DNA from: Paraburkholderia lacunae
GTDB lineage: Bacteria > Pseudomonadota > Gammaproteobacteria > Burkholderiales > Burkholderiaceae
Assembly: GCF_003353175.1 (NCBI RefSeq)
Contig: NZ_QHKS01000011.1
Coordinates: forward strand, 1 to 64,000
Direction: 5' to 3'
Length of the DNA stretch: 64,000 nucleotides
Position numbers and translations under genes: made by a program. Positions 24,369 through 32,392 of this stretch are shown piece after piece (within the stretch, counting starts at the first letter, position 1; every line of letters begins with the position of its first letter). The notes under the pieces are model-generated. The model had not been told where the DNA came from. It did not search any database and saw only the letters and a list, made by a program, of their open reading frames with translations.

Positions 24369-25307
24369 ATGACTTTTTTCTCCGTATTGCTGGCTCTGAT
24401 CATTGAACAGGTGCGCGCGCTATCGCCGAACAATCCGGTGTCGGCGTTGCTTCAATACCATGCGGAGTCGGCGGCGCACGGGTTCGATGCCGGCAAGCCC
24501 AAGCATGGCTTGCTCGCGTGGCTGGTGGTGGTGGTGCCGTGGACGCTGGCCGTCGCGCTCGTCTACTACGTGCTATACCACATTCACTTTGCGCTGGCGT
24601 TCCTGTGGAACGTCGCGGTCCTTTACTTCACGCTCGGCTTCCGGCAGTTCAGCCATTACTTTACCGATATCCACCTCGCGTTGAACAACGACGACGTGCC
24701 GCGCGCGCGTGAAATTCTCAACGAATGGACCGGCCTCGATACGGTCGACATGCCGGTCAGCGAGATCGTGCGTCATACGCTGATCCATGCCGTGGTCGCG
24801 TCGCATCGGCATGTGTTCGGCGTGTTCTTCTGGTTCCTGATTCCAGTTGGGCCGGCGGGCGCGGTGCTGTATCGGATTGCCGAATATCTGGCGCGCACGT
24901 GGGCGCGGCCGGTCGACGATCGTACGGTGGCGTTTTCGAGTTTTGCGCAGCGGGCGTTCTTCGTGATCGACTGGGTGCCCGCGCGGCTGACTTCGCTCGG
25001 CTTTGCGATTGTCGGTAATTTCGAAGACGCGATTTACGCGTGGCGCAACCATGCACGCCAGTGGCCGGACGCGAACGACGGCGTGTTGCTGGCCGCGGGC
25101 AGCGGGGCGCTGGGCGCGCGTCTGAGCGGCCCGCTCGCCGAGCCGTCGAGTCTGGACGCGCTCGCCACCGGCGACGGCGGCCCGATGCAGGTCGGCGACG
25201 ATTGCACGCCGCGTACGCTGCAATCGGCGGTCGGTCTGGTGTGGCGCGCGGTGGTGCTGTGGATGATCTTGTTGTTGATGCTGACGATCGCGGTGTGGCT
25301 CGCCTGA
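24369..25307 (+). CDS. CobD/CbiB-family membrane protein
   Basis: A 312-residue inner-membrane protein with about five hydrophobic segments: residues 1-15, 48-72 (LLAWLVVVVPWTLAVALVYYV), 76-92, 150-170 (VFGVFFWFLIPVGPAGAVLY) and a C-terminal helix. The pattern FYRQFSHYF-like GFRQFSHYF and the central VRHTLIHAVVASHRHVFGVFFWF match the CobD/CbiB/AmpE superfamily. True CbiB attaches aminopropanol in cobalamin synthesis. No cobalamin gene or riboswitch lies nearby, and proteins of this group in Burkholderiales are of unsettled function. A terminator follows the gene. Confidence 0.75.
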   Translation: MTFFSVLLALIIEQVRALSPNNPVSALLQYHAESAAHGFDAGKPKHGLLAWLVVVVPWTLAVALVYYVLYHIHFALAFLWNVAVLYFTLGFRQFSHYFTDIHLALNNDDVPRAREILNEWTGLDTVDMPVSEIVRHTLIHAVVASHRHVFGVFFWFLIPVGPAGAVLYRIAEYLARTWARPVDDRTVAFSSFAQRAFFVIDWVPARLTSLGFAIVGNFEDAIYAWRNHARQWPDANDGVLLAAGSGALGARLSGPLAEPSSLDALATGDGGPMQVGDDCTPRTLQSAVGLVWRAVVLWMILLLMLTIAVWLA

Positions 25308-25339
25308 GCGCAAGCCAACACTAGCGCTGCCGTATAAAC

Positions 25340-25370
25340 GAGGCCGGGCAAAAACCCGGTCTCTTTTTTT
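25340..25370 (+). terminator. Rho-independent terminator
   Basis: GAGGCCGGG (25,340-25,348) pairs with CCCGGTCTC (25,355-25,363) with one G-T pair, followed by seven T. It ends the CobD/CbiB-like gene, and the next gene is convergent. Confidence 0.85.
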
Positions 25371-25388
25371 GCCTACGCCGTGACTGCT

Positions 25389-25709
25389 TCACCCATCCAG
25401 CGGATCGCGCTCCGTCCCGCACTGCCAGCACACGGTGAACTGCGCTTCGAGCATCTCGCCGCACTGGCGGCAGCGCCACCCAGGCGAGCCCTCCGCCGGT
25501 CCATGGGAAGCCGCCTCGATCAAGCGCCGCGCGATCGCCTCGTCGCGTTCATCGACCAGCCACAGCTCCGGCGCGCACTGGTCCGCCGGAATGTCGCCGA
25601 GCGCGCCGTTCAGATAGCGGTTGTGCAACTCGCACGCGATGCCCGCCGCAGCCAGCACATTGACCCAATGCTGCCCGATGATCAGGTTCGGCGCGCGCAT
25701 CAGTTTCAT
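25389..25709 (-). CDS. DUF2007-type protein with zinc ribbon
   Basis: A 106-residue protein. The first 65 residues follow the DUF2007 pattern (MRAPNLIIGQHWVNVLAAAGIACELHN, later ELWLVDERDEAIARRLI), a small ferredoxin-like fold sometimes called putative signal transducing protein. The C-terminus carries CRQCGEML and CWQCGTE, four cysteines that should bind zinc. It lies 32 bases behind rsgA in the same direction and is probably co-transcribed. Role unknown. Confidence 0.75.
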   Translation of the reverse strand: MKLMRAPNLIIGQHWVNVLAAAGIACELHNRYLNGALGDIPADQCAPELWLVDERDEAIARRLIEAASHGPAEGSPGWRCRQCGEMLEAQFTVCWQCGTERDPLDG

Positions 25710-25741
25710 CGTAGGTCCAGGGAGACGAGGCGCAGCGCGCG

Positions 25742-26692
25742 TCAGCGCACGATCTGGCTGGCTTCGTGCACGAGTTGCGCGTACAGCACATGCCGTTCGC
25801 GCCGGATGCGGTCATCGGCGACCGCTTCGAGAATCGCGCAACCCGGTTCGTGCAAGTGGTGGCAGTTGTAGAAGCGGCAGTTCGGCAGCAGCGGCCGAAA
25901 CTCGGGAAATGCGCGTTCGAGCCGGCCTTCGGTCAAGTGATGCAGGCCAAATTCCTGGAAGCCCGGCGAGTCGATCAGCGCGCCGCCATCGCCATCTGGA
26001 CTGTCCGGCAGCGGGTAGAGCCGCGTGAAAGTCGTGGTATGGCGTCCGCTGTTCAACGCGGTCGAGATTTCGCGCGTGGCGACTTCGGCATCCGGAATCA
26101 GCAGATTCACCAGCGTCGATTTGCCCATGCCGGACTGGCCGAGCAGCAGCGTCGAGTGACCGTGCAGATGCTCGACCAAAGCGGCGCGTGCGTCTTCCGG
26201 CTGCCTCTTGATCGATGTTTCGACGACCGTATAACCCAGTGCCCGATAAGGTTCGAGCCGTGCCCGTGCGCCTTCCAGCTGCGCGACGACGTCGATCTTG
26301 TTCAGTACGATCAATGGCTTCAGCTCGTTCGCTTCGGCGGCTACCAGTGCGCGGCCGAGCAGGTCTTCGCTGAAATGCGGTTCGGTCGCGAGTACGATCA
26401 GCAACTGATCGAGATTGGCGGCAAAGAGCTTCGACTTGTACTGATCCGAGCGATACAGCAGATTGCGCCGTTCGCCGATCTCGACGATCACGCCTTGATC
26501 CGCCGAGGTCGGCTCGTAAATCACGCGATCGCCGACGGCCACCTCGCTGCGCTTGCCGCGCGGGAAGCATTGCAGCATCGGGCCGCCGTCTTCGGGCGCG
26601 ACCAGGTAGTGGCGGCCGTGTGCGGCGACCACGAGGCCGGCTACGCGCGTGCTGGACGGCGCGCGCACCGCTTTCTGAGCGCGGCCGCTCAT
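25742..26692 (-). CDS. rsgA: ribosome small subunit-dependent GTPase A
   Basis: A 316-residue circularly permuted GTPase that checks the decoding site of maturing 30S particles and releases RbfA. Visible are the OB-fold start (GRHYLVAPEDGGPMLQCFPRG), the G4 motif NKIDVV, then G1 GQSGMGKST, G3 DSPGFQEFGL, and the C-terminal zinc motif with LLPNCRFYNCHHLHEPGC. The start codon overlaps the stop of the M48 protease gene by four bases (ATGA), so the two are translationally coupled. Confidence 0.95.
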   Translation of the reverse strand: MSGRAQKAVRAPSSTRVAGLVVAAHGRHYLVAPEDGGPMLQCFPRGKRSEVAVGDRVIYEPTSADQGVIVEIGERRNLLYRSDQYKSKLFAANLDQLLIVLATEPHFSEDLLGRALVAAEANELKPLIVLNKIDVVAQLEGARARLEPYRALGYTVVETSIKRQPEDARAALVEHLHGHSTLLLGQSGMGKSTLVNLLIPDAEVATREISTALNSGRHTTTFTRLYPLPDSPDGDGGALIDSPGFQEFGLHHLTEGRLERAFPEFRPLLPNCRFYNCHHLHEPGCAILEAVADDRIRRERHVLYAQLVHEASQIVR

Positions 26693-27948
26693 GCGTGCCG
26701 CAGCAGACGGTCGATCCGCTGCGACGCCGGTGGATGCGAGTAGTAGAACGCGGTGTAGAGCGGATCCGGCGTGAGCGTCGACGCGTTGTCCTCGTACAGC
26801 TTGACGAGCGCGTTGACGAGGTCCTGCGCATCGGTTTGCGTCGCGGCGAACGCGTCGGCCTCGAATTCATGCTTGCGCGAGCTCAGGCTGCCGAGCGGCG
26901 TGACGAAGAATATGAACACCGGCAACGCGAGGAAGAACAGCACCAGCGCGAGGCCGCTATTGCCGCCGATCAGCGACGGCCGCACGCCGAGCCCCTCGTA
27001 GAACCACACGCTTTCCTTGAGCCAGCCGAGCAGGGCGAGCATCACCAGGCTGAGCGCGAAAGTGACCAGCATCCGCTTGATCACATGACGGCGCTTGAAG
27101 TGCCCGAGTTCGTGCGCGAGCACCGCCTCGATCTCTTTGCCCGACAGGCGGGCGAGCAGCGTGTCGAAGAATACGATCCGCTTGGCCGCGCCGAAGCCGG
27201 TGAAATACGCGTTGCCATGCGCCGAACGACGGCTGCCGTCCATCACGAACAGGCCCTTGGCGGCGAAACCGCAGCGCTGCATCAGCGCTTCGATGCGGCT
27301 TTTCAGCGCTTCGTCCTTGAGCGGCTCGAACTTGTTGAAAAGCGGCGCGATAAAGGTCGGGTACAGCACCAGCACGAGCATCTGGAACGCGACCCAGACG
27401 ACCCACGTCCACAGCCACCAGAGGCTTCCAGCCTGGGTCATCAGCCACAGCACGACGAACAGCAGCGGCAGGCCGAAAGCCGCGCCAAGCAGCACGCCCT
27501 TCAGACGATCCAGAAAGAAAATGCCCTTGCTCATCCGGTTGAAGCCGAAGCGTTGCTCGATCACGAACTGCCGGTAGTAGTCGAACGGCAGGTCGATCGC
27601 GCTGGTGATCGCGATTACCGCGGCGACCAGCGCGATCTGGCCGAGGTAGCCGCGGCCGAGCCAGTCGGAGAACGCCAGATCGAGCGCCTGCACGCCGCCG
27701 AGCAGCGTCAGGCCGATCAGCACGGCGGCGCTCACGACGATCTCGATCATGGTGAGCCGGGTGCGCTCGACGGTGTAATCGGCAGCGCGCTGGTGCGCGG
27801 TCAGGGCGATGGTGCGGGCGAACTGGCTCGGCACCTGCTCGCGATGGCCGGCGACGAAGCGAATCTGCCGCGACGCGAGCCACAATTTGGTGCCGACCAT
27901 CGCCACGACGGCAACGACGAACAGAACGGTGAAGTACAGGGTAGGCAT
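26689..27948 (-). CDS. M48-family membrane metallopeptidase (Ste24/CAAX-protease-like)
   Basis: A 419-residue protein with several membrane segments and the zinc motif VLAHELGHFKRRH near residue 280; the further Glu ligand lies in HEFEADAFAA near residue 360. The N-terminal PPFDYYRQFVIEQRFGFN-type pattern (FDYYRQFVIEQRFGFNRMS) is characteristic of Ste24-like peptidases. In bacteria these cleave membrane or misfolded proteins near the inner membrane. The substrate is unknown. It is upstream of rsgA, overlapping by four bases, and divergent from orn. Confidence 0.88.
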   Translation of the reverse strand: MPTLYFTVLFVVAVVAMVGTKLWLASRQIRFVAGHREQVPSQFARTIALTAHQRAADYTVERTRLTMIEIVVSAAVLIGLTLLGGVQALDLAFSDWLGRGYLGQIALVAAVIAITSAIDLPFDYYRQFVIEQRFGFNRMSKGIFFLDRLKGVLLGAAFGLPLLFVVLWLMTQAGSLWWLWTWVVWVAFQMLVLVLYPTFIAPLFNKFEPLKDEALKSRIEALMQRCGFAAKGLFVMDGSRRSAHGNAYFTGFGAAKRIVFFDTLLARLSGKEIEAVLAHELGHFKRRHVIKRMLVTFALSLVMLALLGWLKESVWFYEGLGVRPSLIGGNSGLALVLFFLALPVFIFFVTPLGSLSSRKHEFEADAFAATQTDAQDLVNALVKLYEDNASTLTPDPLYTAFYYSHPPASQRIDRLLRHA

Positions 27949-28105
27949 CCGGGGATTCCGTGGTATCTATGCGAGAATTATATGTTTCTTCCCGCCGGTA
28001 GGCGGGGGATAAGCCCAAACCGGCTCAAACCAATCTCAAACGAACATTCGCCGCGGCGCCAGCGCTCTCAACGCGCCTTTTGCCCCGGCCACCAAGGTTG
28101 CTTTC

Positions 28106-28735
28106 ATGACTGACATCCTCGCCTCCACCGAACAGCCGCCGCTGGTCCGCAGCGACATGAACCTCATCTGGCTGGACATGGAAATGACCGGGCTCGAACC
28201 CGACACCGACCGCATCATCGAAATCGCGGTGGTGGTGACGAATTCGACGCTCGACAGGATGGTCGAAGGCCCGGTGCTGGCGATTCACCAGAGCGACGAG
28301 ACGCTCGCCGGGATGGATCAATGGAACCAGAACACGCATGGCCGCTCGGGCCTGATCGACCGCGTGAAGGCTTCGACGGTCAGCGAGGCTGATGCTACGG
28401 CGCAGATTATCGATTTCCTGAGCGCGTATGTGCCGCCGGGCAAATCGCCGATGTGCGGCAACTCGATCTGTCAGGATCGCCGTTTCATGGCGCGCTGGAT
28501 GCCGGACCTCGAGCGTTTCTTCCACTACCGCAATCTCGACGTCAGCACGCTGAAGGAACTGTGCCGCCGCTGGCAGCCGGCCATCTACAAAGGCTTCCAG
28601 AAGCGCGCGATGCACACCGCGTTGGCCGACATCCATGAATCGATCGATGAACTGAAGTATTACCGCGAGCACTTCCTGATTCCGGCCGCGCCGGAAGCGC
28701 CGGCCGCGGACGCGCACGCGCCGGCCGCGGGATAA
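28106..28735 (+). CDS. orn: oligoribonuclease
   Basis: A 209-residue DEDDh 3'-5' exoribonuclease that degrades two- to five-base RNA fragments, including pGpG from cyclic di-GMP. Motifs are WLDMEMTGLEPDTDRIIEIA (Asp and Glu of ExoI), MCGNSICQDRRFM (ExoII), and HTALADIHESIDELKYYREH (ExoIII with His and Asp). An ATG at 28,157 is an alternative start; the family core begins there, while the first 17 residues are an extension common in this group. The C-terminus ends in an Ala/Pro-rich tail. Confidence 0.94.
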   Translation: MTDILASTEQPPLVRSDMNLIWLDMEMTGLEPDTDRIIEIAVVVTNSTLDRMVEGPVLAIHQSDETLAGMDQWNQNTHGRSGLIDRVKASTVSEADATAQIIDFLSAYVPPGKSPMCGNSICQDRRFMARWMPDLERFFHYRNLDVSTLKELCRRWQPAIYKGFQKRAMHTALADIHESIDELKYYREHFLIPAAPEAPAADAHAPAAG

Positions 28736-28745
28736 ACGAGCGTGG

Positions 28746-29411
28746 CTAAGCCGGCCGGGGCGCGCGCACCGCGTTCTTCGGCCGGAACGCCTTCACCACG
28801 TCGGCGTTGGTTTCCACATACGGCCCGCCGATCAGGTCGATGCAATAAGGCACCGCGGCGAAAATGCCCGGCACCTTGACCGCGCCGCTGCCGGCGTCGC
28901 GCAAACCTTCCAGCGTTTCCTTGATCGACTTCGGCTGACCCGGCAAGTTGACGATCAGCGCCGCGCGCGAAGGCGTTTCGCGGATCACCGCCACCTGGCG
29001 CGACAGAATCGCGGTCGGCACGAAATTCAGGCTGATCTGCCGCATCTGCTCGCCGAATCCCGGCATTTCCTTCGTTCCCACCGCCAGGGTCGCTTCGGGC
29101 GTGACGTCGCGGCGAGACGGGCCGGTGCCGCCGGTGGTCAGCACCAGATCGCAGCCCACTTCATCGACCAGTTCGATCAGCGTCGCGGAGATAGTCGGCG
29201 CGTCGTCCTGAATCAGGCGCGTGACGACCTGCCACGGCGAGGTCAGCGCTGCGCCCAGCCATTCCTGCAAGGCCGGAATGCCCTGGTCTTCGTACACGCC
29301 GGTCGAGGCGCGGTCGCTGATCGACACGAGGCCGATCACGATTTCGTCGGGATGCTGACGTGTCGGCTGATGAGTCGGCTTATGTGGCAGATTAGGCGTC
29401 GCGGTCGTCAT
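28746..29411 (-). CDS. mog: molybdopterin adenylyltransferase
   Basis: A protein of about 221 residues of the MoaB/Mog family. The motif LTTGGTGPSRRDVTPEATLAV and the SISDRASTGVYEDQGIPAL start are diagnostic. Mog activates molybdopterin with ATP before molybdenum insertion. The core GLVSISDRAS begins near residue 26, preceded by a His/Pro/Thr-rich leader. The ATG at 29,411, after GGAAG, is preferred to the GTG at 29,438. It overlaps the 3' end of darP by 20 bases, so the two are translated together. It is convergent with orn. Confidence 0.9.
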   Translation of the reverse strand: MTTATPNLPHKPTHQPTRQHPDEIVIGLVSISDRASTGVYEDQGIPALQEWLGAALTSPWQVVTRLIQDDAPTISATLIELVDEVGCDLVLTTGGTGPSRRDVTPEATLAVGTKEMPGFGEQMRQISLNFVPTAILSRQVAVIRETPSRAALIVNLPGQPKSIKETLEGLRDAGSGAVKVPGIFAAVPYCIDLIGGPYVETNADVVKAFRPKNAVRAPRPA

Positions 29412-30003
29412 CGTCGTCTTCCAGGGCGTCTTCGGCACCGGAATCGGTGTCGGCCGACGGACCGTCGGCGTTCTTGATCCACTGGAACAGCTCGCGGAAG
29501 TAGCGCGGCGGCTTGCTCTGCTGCGCTTCCTTGCGGGCGTTGCGGATCAGCGTGCGGCCCTGCTGCGGGTCGGCGTTCGGGTGCAGGCGGATGAATTCGG
29601 TCAATGCGGCGTCGTCGGCGAGCAGTTTCTCGCGGGTGCGCTCGATCCAGTGCAGCTTGGCCGTTTCCGCCTTGTTGACGCCGTTGTAGGTGTCGAGCGC
29701 GGTGCGCAGCGCGGCGGTCTCCTCGTCCAGCAGCGAGCGCATCACGCGGCCCACGTACTGCACCTGGCGGCGCTTGCCTTCGTGGTCGGTGATGCGGCGC
29801 GCTTCTCGCACGGCGTCATCGAGCTTTTCGGGCATCGGCATGCGCTTGAGCGCGTCTTTCGGCAGCGCGATCAGCGCCGCGCCCAGCTCCTGCAGCGCGT
29901 GCATGTCGCGCTTGAGCTGGGACTTGCTGGGACGGTCGTAGCCGTTTTCGTCGACTTCCGGCTCGGCGGCTTCGATCGGTTGAATGCGGGTTTTGCGTGT
30001 CAT
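29392..30003 (-). CDS. darP: ribosome-associated protein DarP (YjgA, DUF615)
   Basis: About 203 residues beginning MTRKTRIQPIEAAEPEVDENGYDRPSKSQLKRDMHALQ. The S-K-S-Q-x-K-R-D-M pattern and YVGRVMRSLLDEE, plus the C-terminal RYFRELFQWIK, identify the DUF615 family. DarP binds late 50S precursors and helps maturation of the peptidyl-transferase centre. The ATG at 30,003 fits the family start better than the upstream frame. The C-terminus is an acidic Asp/Glu tail. It overlaps mog and is divergent from pmbA. Confidence 0.9.
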   Translation of the reverse strand: MTRKTRIQPIEAAEPEVDENGYDRPSKSQLKRDMHALQELGAALIALPKDALKRMPMPEKLDDAVREARRITDHEGKRRQVQYVGRVMRSLLDEETAALRTALDTYNGVNKAETAKLHWIERTREKLLADDAALTEFIRLHPNADPQQGRTLIRNARKEAQQSKPPRYFRELFQWIKNADGPSADTDSGAEDALEDDDDDRDA

Positions 30004-30260
30004 ACCGATATTGTAGCGTGCCGCGCCCGCCGAACCCGCCGCGCCGCCATGCACAAGGCTGCGCGCCCCGCGAAGCCGAGGCGAAGGGAAGCGCGCTCAA
30101 GTCAGGCGAATGAGGTCGATAAACGAGCTCGGCGAATGCCAGGTACGGCGCCGCGTACCTTGCTATGATCGCGGGATGCGTAACCATGCAAATGAGCACG
30201 CACATGCTATGCATTTGCGAACACCCAGGGCCGCTCGGCCCCAACAGGACGGCAACGACA

Positions 30261-31631
30261 ATGGCAGCAGACATGGACGTCAAGCAGCGCTTTTTTCCGC
30301 ATACCCAGGATGAACTGAAGGAAATCGCCTCGGACATCCTTCGTCACGCGAAGTCGCTCGGCGGCACCGATGCGGCAACCGAGATTTCGGAAGGCGACGG
30401 CCTGTCCGTCTCCGTGCGGCGCGGCGAAGTCGAGACGATCGAGCACAACCGCGACAAGATGGTCGGCGTGACGGTGTTCATCGGCAACAAGCGCGGCAAC
30501 GCGAGCACCTCGGACTTTTCGTCGCAGGCCTTGAAGGACACGGTCGCGGCGGCGTACAACATCGCCCGCTTTACCGCTGAAGACGACTGCGCGGGCCTCG
30601 CCGAAGCCGAGCTGCTCGAAACCGCGCCGCGCGATCTCGACCTGTACCACCCGTGGAACCTCACGGCTGACGAAGCGGTGGGCATCGCCCGCCGCGCGGA
30701 AGACGCGGCGTTTGCCACCGATCCGCAGATCAAGAACTCGGAAGGCGCGAGCGTCTCGGCGCAGCACTCGCAGTTCGTGCTGGCCACTTCGCGCGGCTTC
30801 CTCGCCGGCTACCCGTATTCGCGCCACTACATCGCGTGCGCGCCGATCGCCGGCAGCGGCCGCAACATGCAGCGCGACGACTGGTACACGTCGACCCGCA
30901 GCGCCGACGAACTCGCCGATCCGGAAGCGGTCGGCCGTTATGCGGCGCAACGCGCGCTGGCGCGTATCGGCGCGCGCGGCCTCGACACCCGCAAGGTCCC
31001 GGTGCTGTTCGAAGCGCCGCTCGCCGCCGGCATTCTCGGCGCGTTCGTGCAGGCGACCAGCGGCGGCGCGTTGTACCGCAAGACCTCGTTCCTCGTCGAC
31101 AGCCTCGGCAAGCCGGTGTTCGCGCCGCACGTGCAGGTGGTCGAAGACCCGCACGTCGCCCGCGCGATGGGCAGCGCGCCGTTCGACGAAGAAGGCGTGC
31201 GCACCAAACAGCGCTCGGTCGTGAAAGACGGCGTGGTGGAAGGTTATTTCCTGTCCACTTACTCGGCGCGCAAGCTCGGCATGCAGACCACCGGTAACGC
31301 CGGCGGCTCACACAACCTGTCGCTGCGCAGCTCGGACACGCGTCCTGAAGACGACTTCGAGGAAATGCTGCGTAAGCTCGGTACGGGCCTGCTGCTGACC
31401 GAGCTGATGGGGCAGGGCGTGAACTACGTGACAGGCGACTATTCGCGCGGCGCGTCGGGCTTCTGGGTCGAGAACGGCAAGATCCAGTATCCGGTCGAGG
31501 AAATCACGGTGGCGAGCACGCTGCAGGAGATGTTCCGCCATATCGTCGCGATCGGCGCGGATACGATCACGCGCGGCACCAAGCAGACCGGCTCGGTGCT
31601 GATCGAACGGATGACGATCGCGGGGCAATAA
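30261..31631 (+). CDS. pmbA: metalloprotease PmbA (TldE)
   Basis: About 456 residues, TldD/PmbA family. PmbA forms a heterodimer with TldD, which holds the active zinc. Together they trim peptides such as microcin precursors and CcdA. Signatures are VSVRRGEVETIEHNRDKMVGVTVF, ALARIGARGLDTRKVPVLFEAPLA, the Gly-rich FTTGNAGGSHNL-like TTGNAGGSHNLSL, GLLLTELMGQGVNYVTGDYSRGASGFWVENG and the C-terminal GSVLIERMTIAG. The start at 30,261 follows AGGA; the upstream extension of the frame is not family-like. The gene ends in a strong terminator. Confidence 0.93.
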   Translation: MAADMDVKQRFFPHTQDELKEIASDILRHAKSLGGTDAATEISEGDGLSVSVRRGEVETIEHNRDKMVGVTVFIGNKRGNASTSDFSSQALKDTVAAAYNIARFTAEDDCAGLAEAELLETAPRDLDLYHPWNLTADEAVGIARRAEDAAFATDPQIKNSEGASVSAQHSQFVLATSRGFLAGYPYSRHYIACAPIAGSGRNMQRDDWYTSTRSADELADPEAVGRYAAQRALARIGARGLDTRKVPVLFEAPLAAGILGAFVQATSGGALYRKTSFLVDSLGKPVFAPHVQVVEDPHVARAMGSAPFDEEGVRTKQRSVVKDGVVEGYFLSTYSARKLGMQTTGNAGGSHNLSLRSSDTRPEDDFEEMLRKLGTGLLLTELMGQGVNYVTGDYSRGASGFWVENGKIQYPVEEITVASTLQEMFRHIVAIGADTITRGTKQTGSVLIERMTIAGQ

Positions 31632-31670
31632 GCGGTTTTTAATCGCGCCTCGGCGCTACGCTACAAACAA

Positions 31671-31702
31671 AAACGCCACGCAGTCATTGCGTGGCGTTTT
31701 TT
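31671..31702 (+). terminator. Rho-independent terminator after pmbA
   Basis: A 12-base-pair perfect stem (AAACGCCACGCA with TGCGTGGCGTTT, five-base loop) with A and T tracts on both sides, so it could work for pmbA and for the convergent folA. Confidence 0.9.
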
Positions 31703-31755
31703 CATGTGTGCGTGTAGAGGATCGAGGACTGAGCTTCGCGCGCTGAACAACAATC

Positions 31756-32256
31756 TCAAACGTCCCTACGCCGGTACGTCACGAACGCGTAATCGAAATC
31801 GTTCGGTGCATGCGCGCGATGCGTTTCGTGCGCGACCTCTTCCCATTCGTTTTCATCGAGTTTCGGGAACGTGGCGTCGCCTTCGAAGTCCGCCGAAATC
31901 TCGGTGACGATCAGCTTGTCCGCCTGACGCAAGCCCTCTGCATACAGCTGCGCGCCGCCGATCAGGAACGCTTCCGGCGCCTGGTCCTGCGCGGCCAGCT
32001 CGAGCGCTTCTTCCAGGGTGGTCGCGGTATCGCAGCCCTGAAAACGCCGCGCGGCGTCGCGCGTCACGACAATGTTGCGGCGTCCCGGCAGCGGCCGGCC
32101 GATCGATTCATGCGTCTTGCGGCCCATGATGATGGGCGCGCCCATCGTGGTGCGCTTGAAGAACGCAAGGTCTTCGGGAAGTCGCCAGGGCAACTGGTTG
32201 TCGCGGCCGATCACGCCGTTATTGGCGCGAGCGACGATCAGGGTGAGCGTCGTCAT
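31756..32256 (-). CDS. folA: dihydrofolate reductase
   Basis: A 166-residue enzyme reducing dihydrofolate to tetrahydrofolate with NADPH. The start MTTLTLIVARANNGVIGRDNQLPWRLPEDLAFFKRTTMG contains the substrate loop and the catalytic acidic residue. MGRKTHESIGRPLPGRRNIVV and AFLIGGAQLYAEGL bind NADPH. The ATG at 32,256 matches the family; the frame is open further upstream without support. It regenerates the folate consumed by ThyA, whose gene lies about 10 kb away beyond the Fap-like locus. Confidence 0.95.
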   Translation of the reverse strand: MTTLTLIVARANNGVIGRDNQLPWRLPEDLAFFKRTTMGAPIIMGRKTHESIGRPLPGRRNIVVTRDAARRFQGCDTATTLEEALELAAQDQAPEAFLIGGAQLYAEGLRQADKLIVTEISADFEGDATFPKLDENEWEEVAHETHRAHAPNDFDYAFVTYRRRDV

Positions 32257-32392
32257 CGAATGGAAAGGGGAACGTAACCGGACTGATTCTACCTGACGCG
32301 CGAGCCGGCTCCGCCGTTGCCGCCAGGCGGCGAGCCGTGACGCCGCGCCGCGACGCCGCACCGGGGGCAGGCAAGCCTTGGCCAGCGTGGCG

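Noticed and set aside
24230..25307. Cobalamin riboswitch before the CobD/CbiB-like gene
   Set aside because: No B12-box-like sequence or extended fold could be recognised in the 150-base gap.
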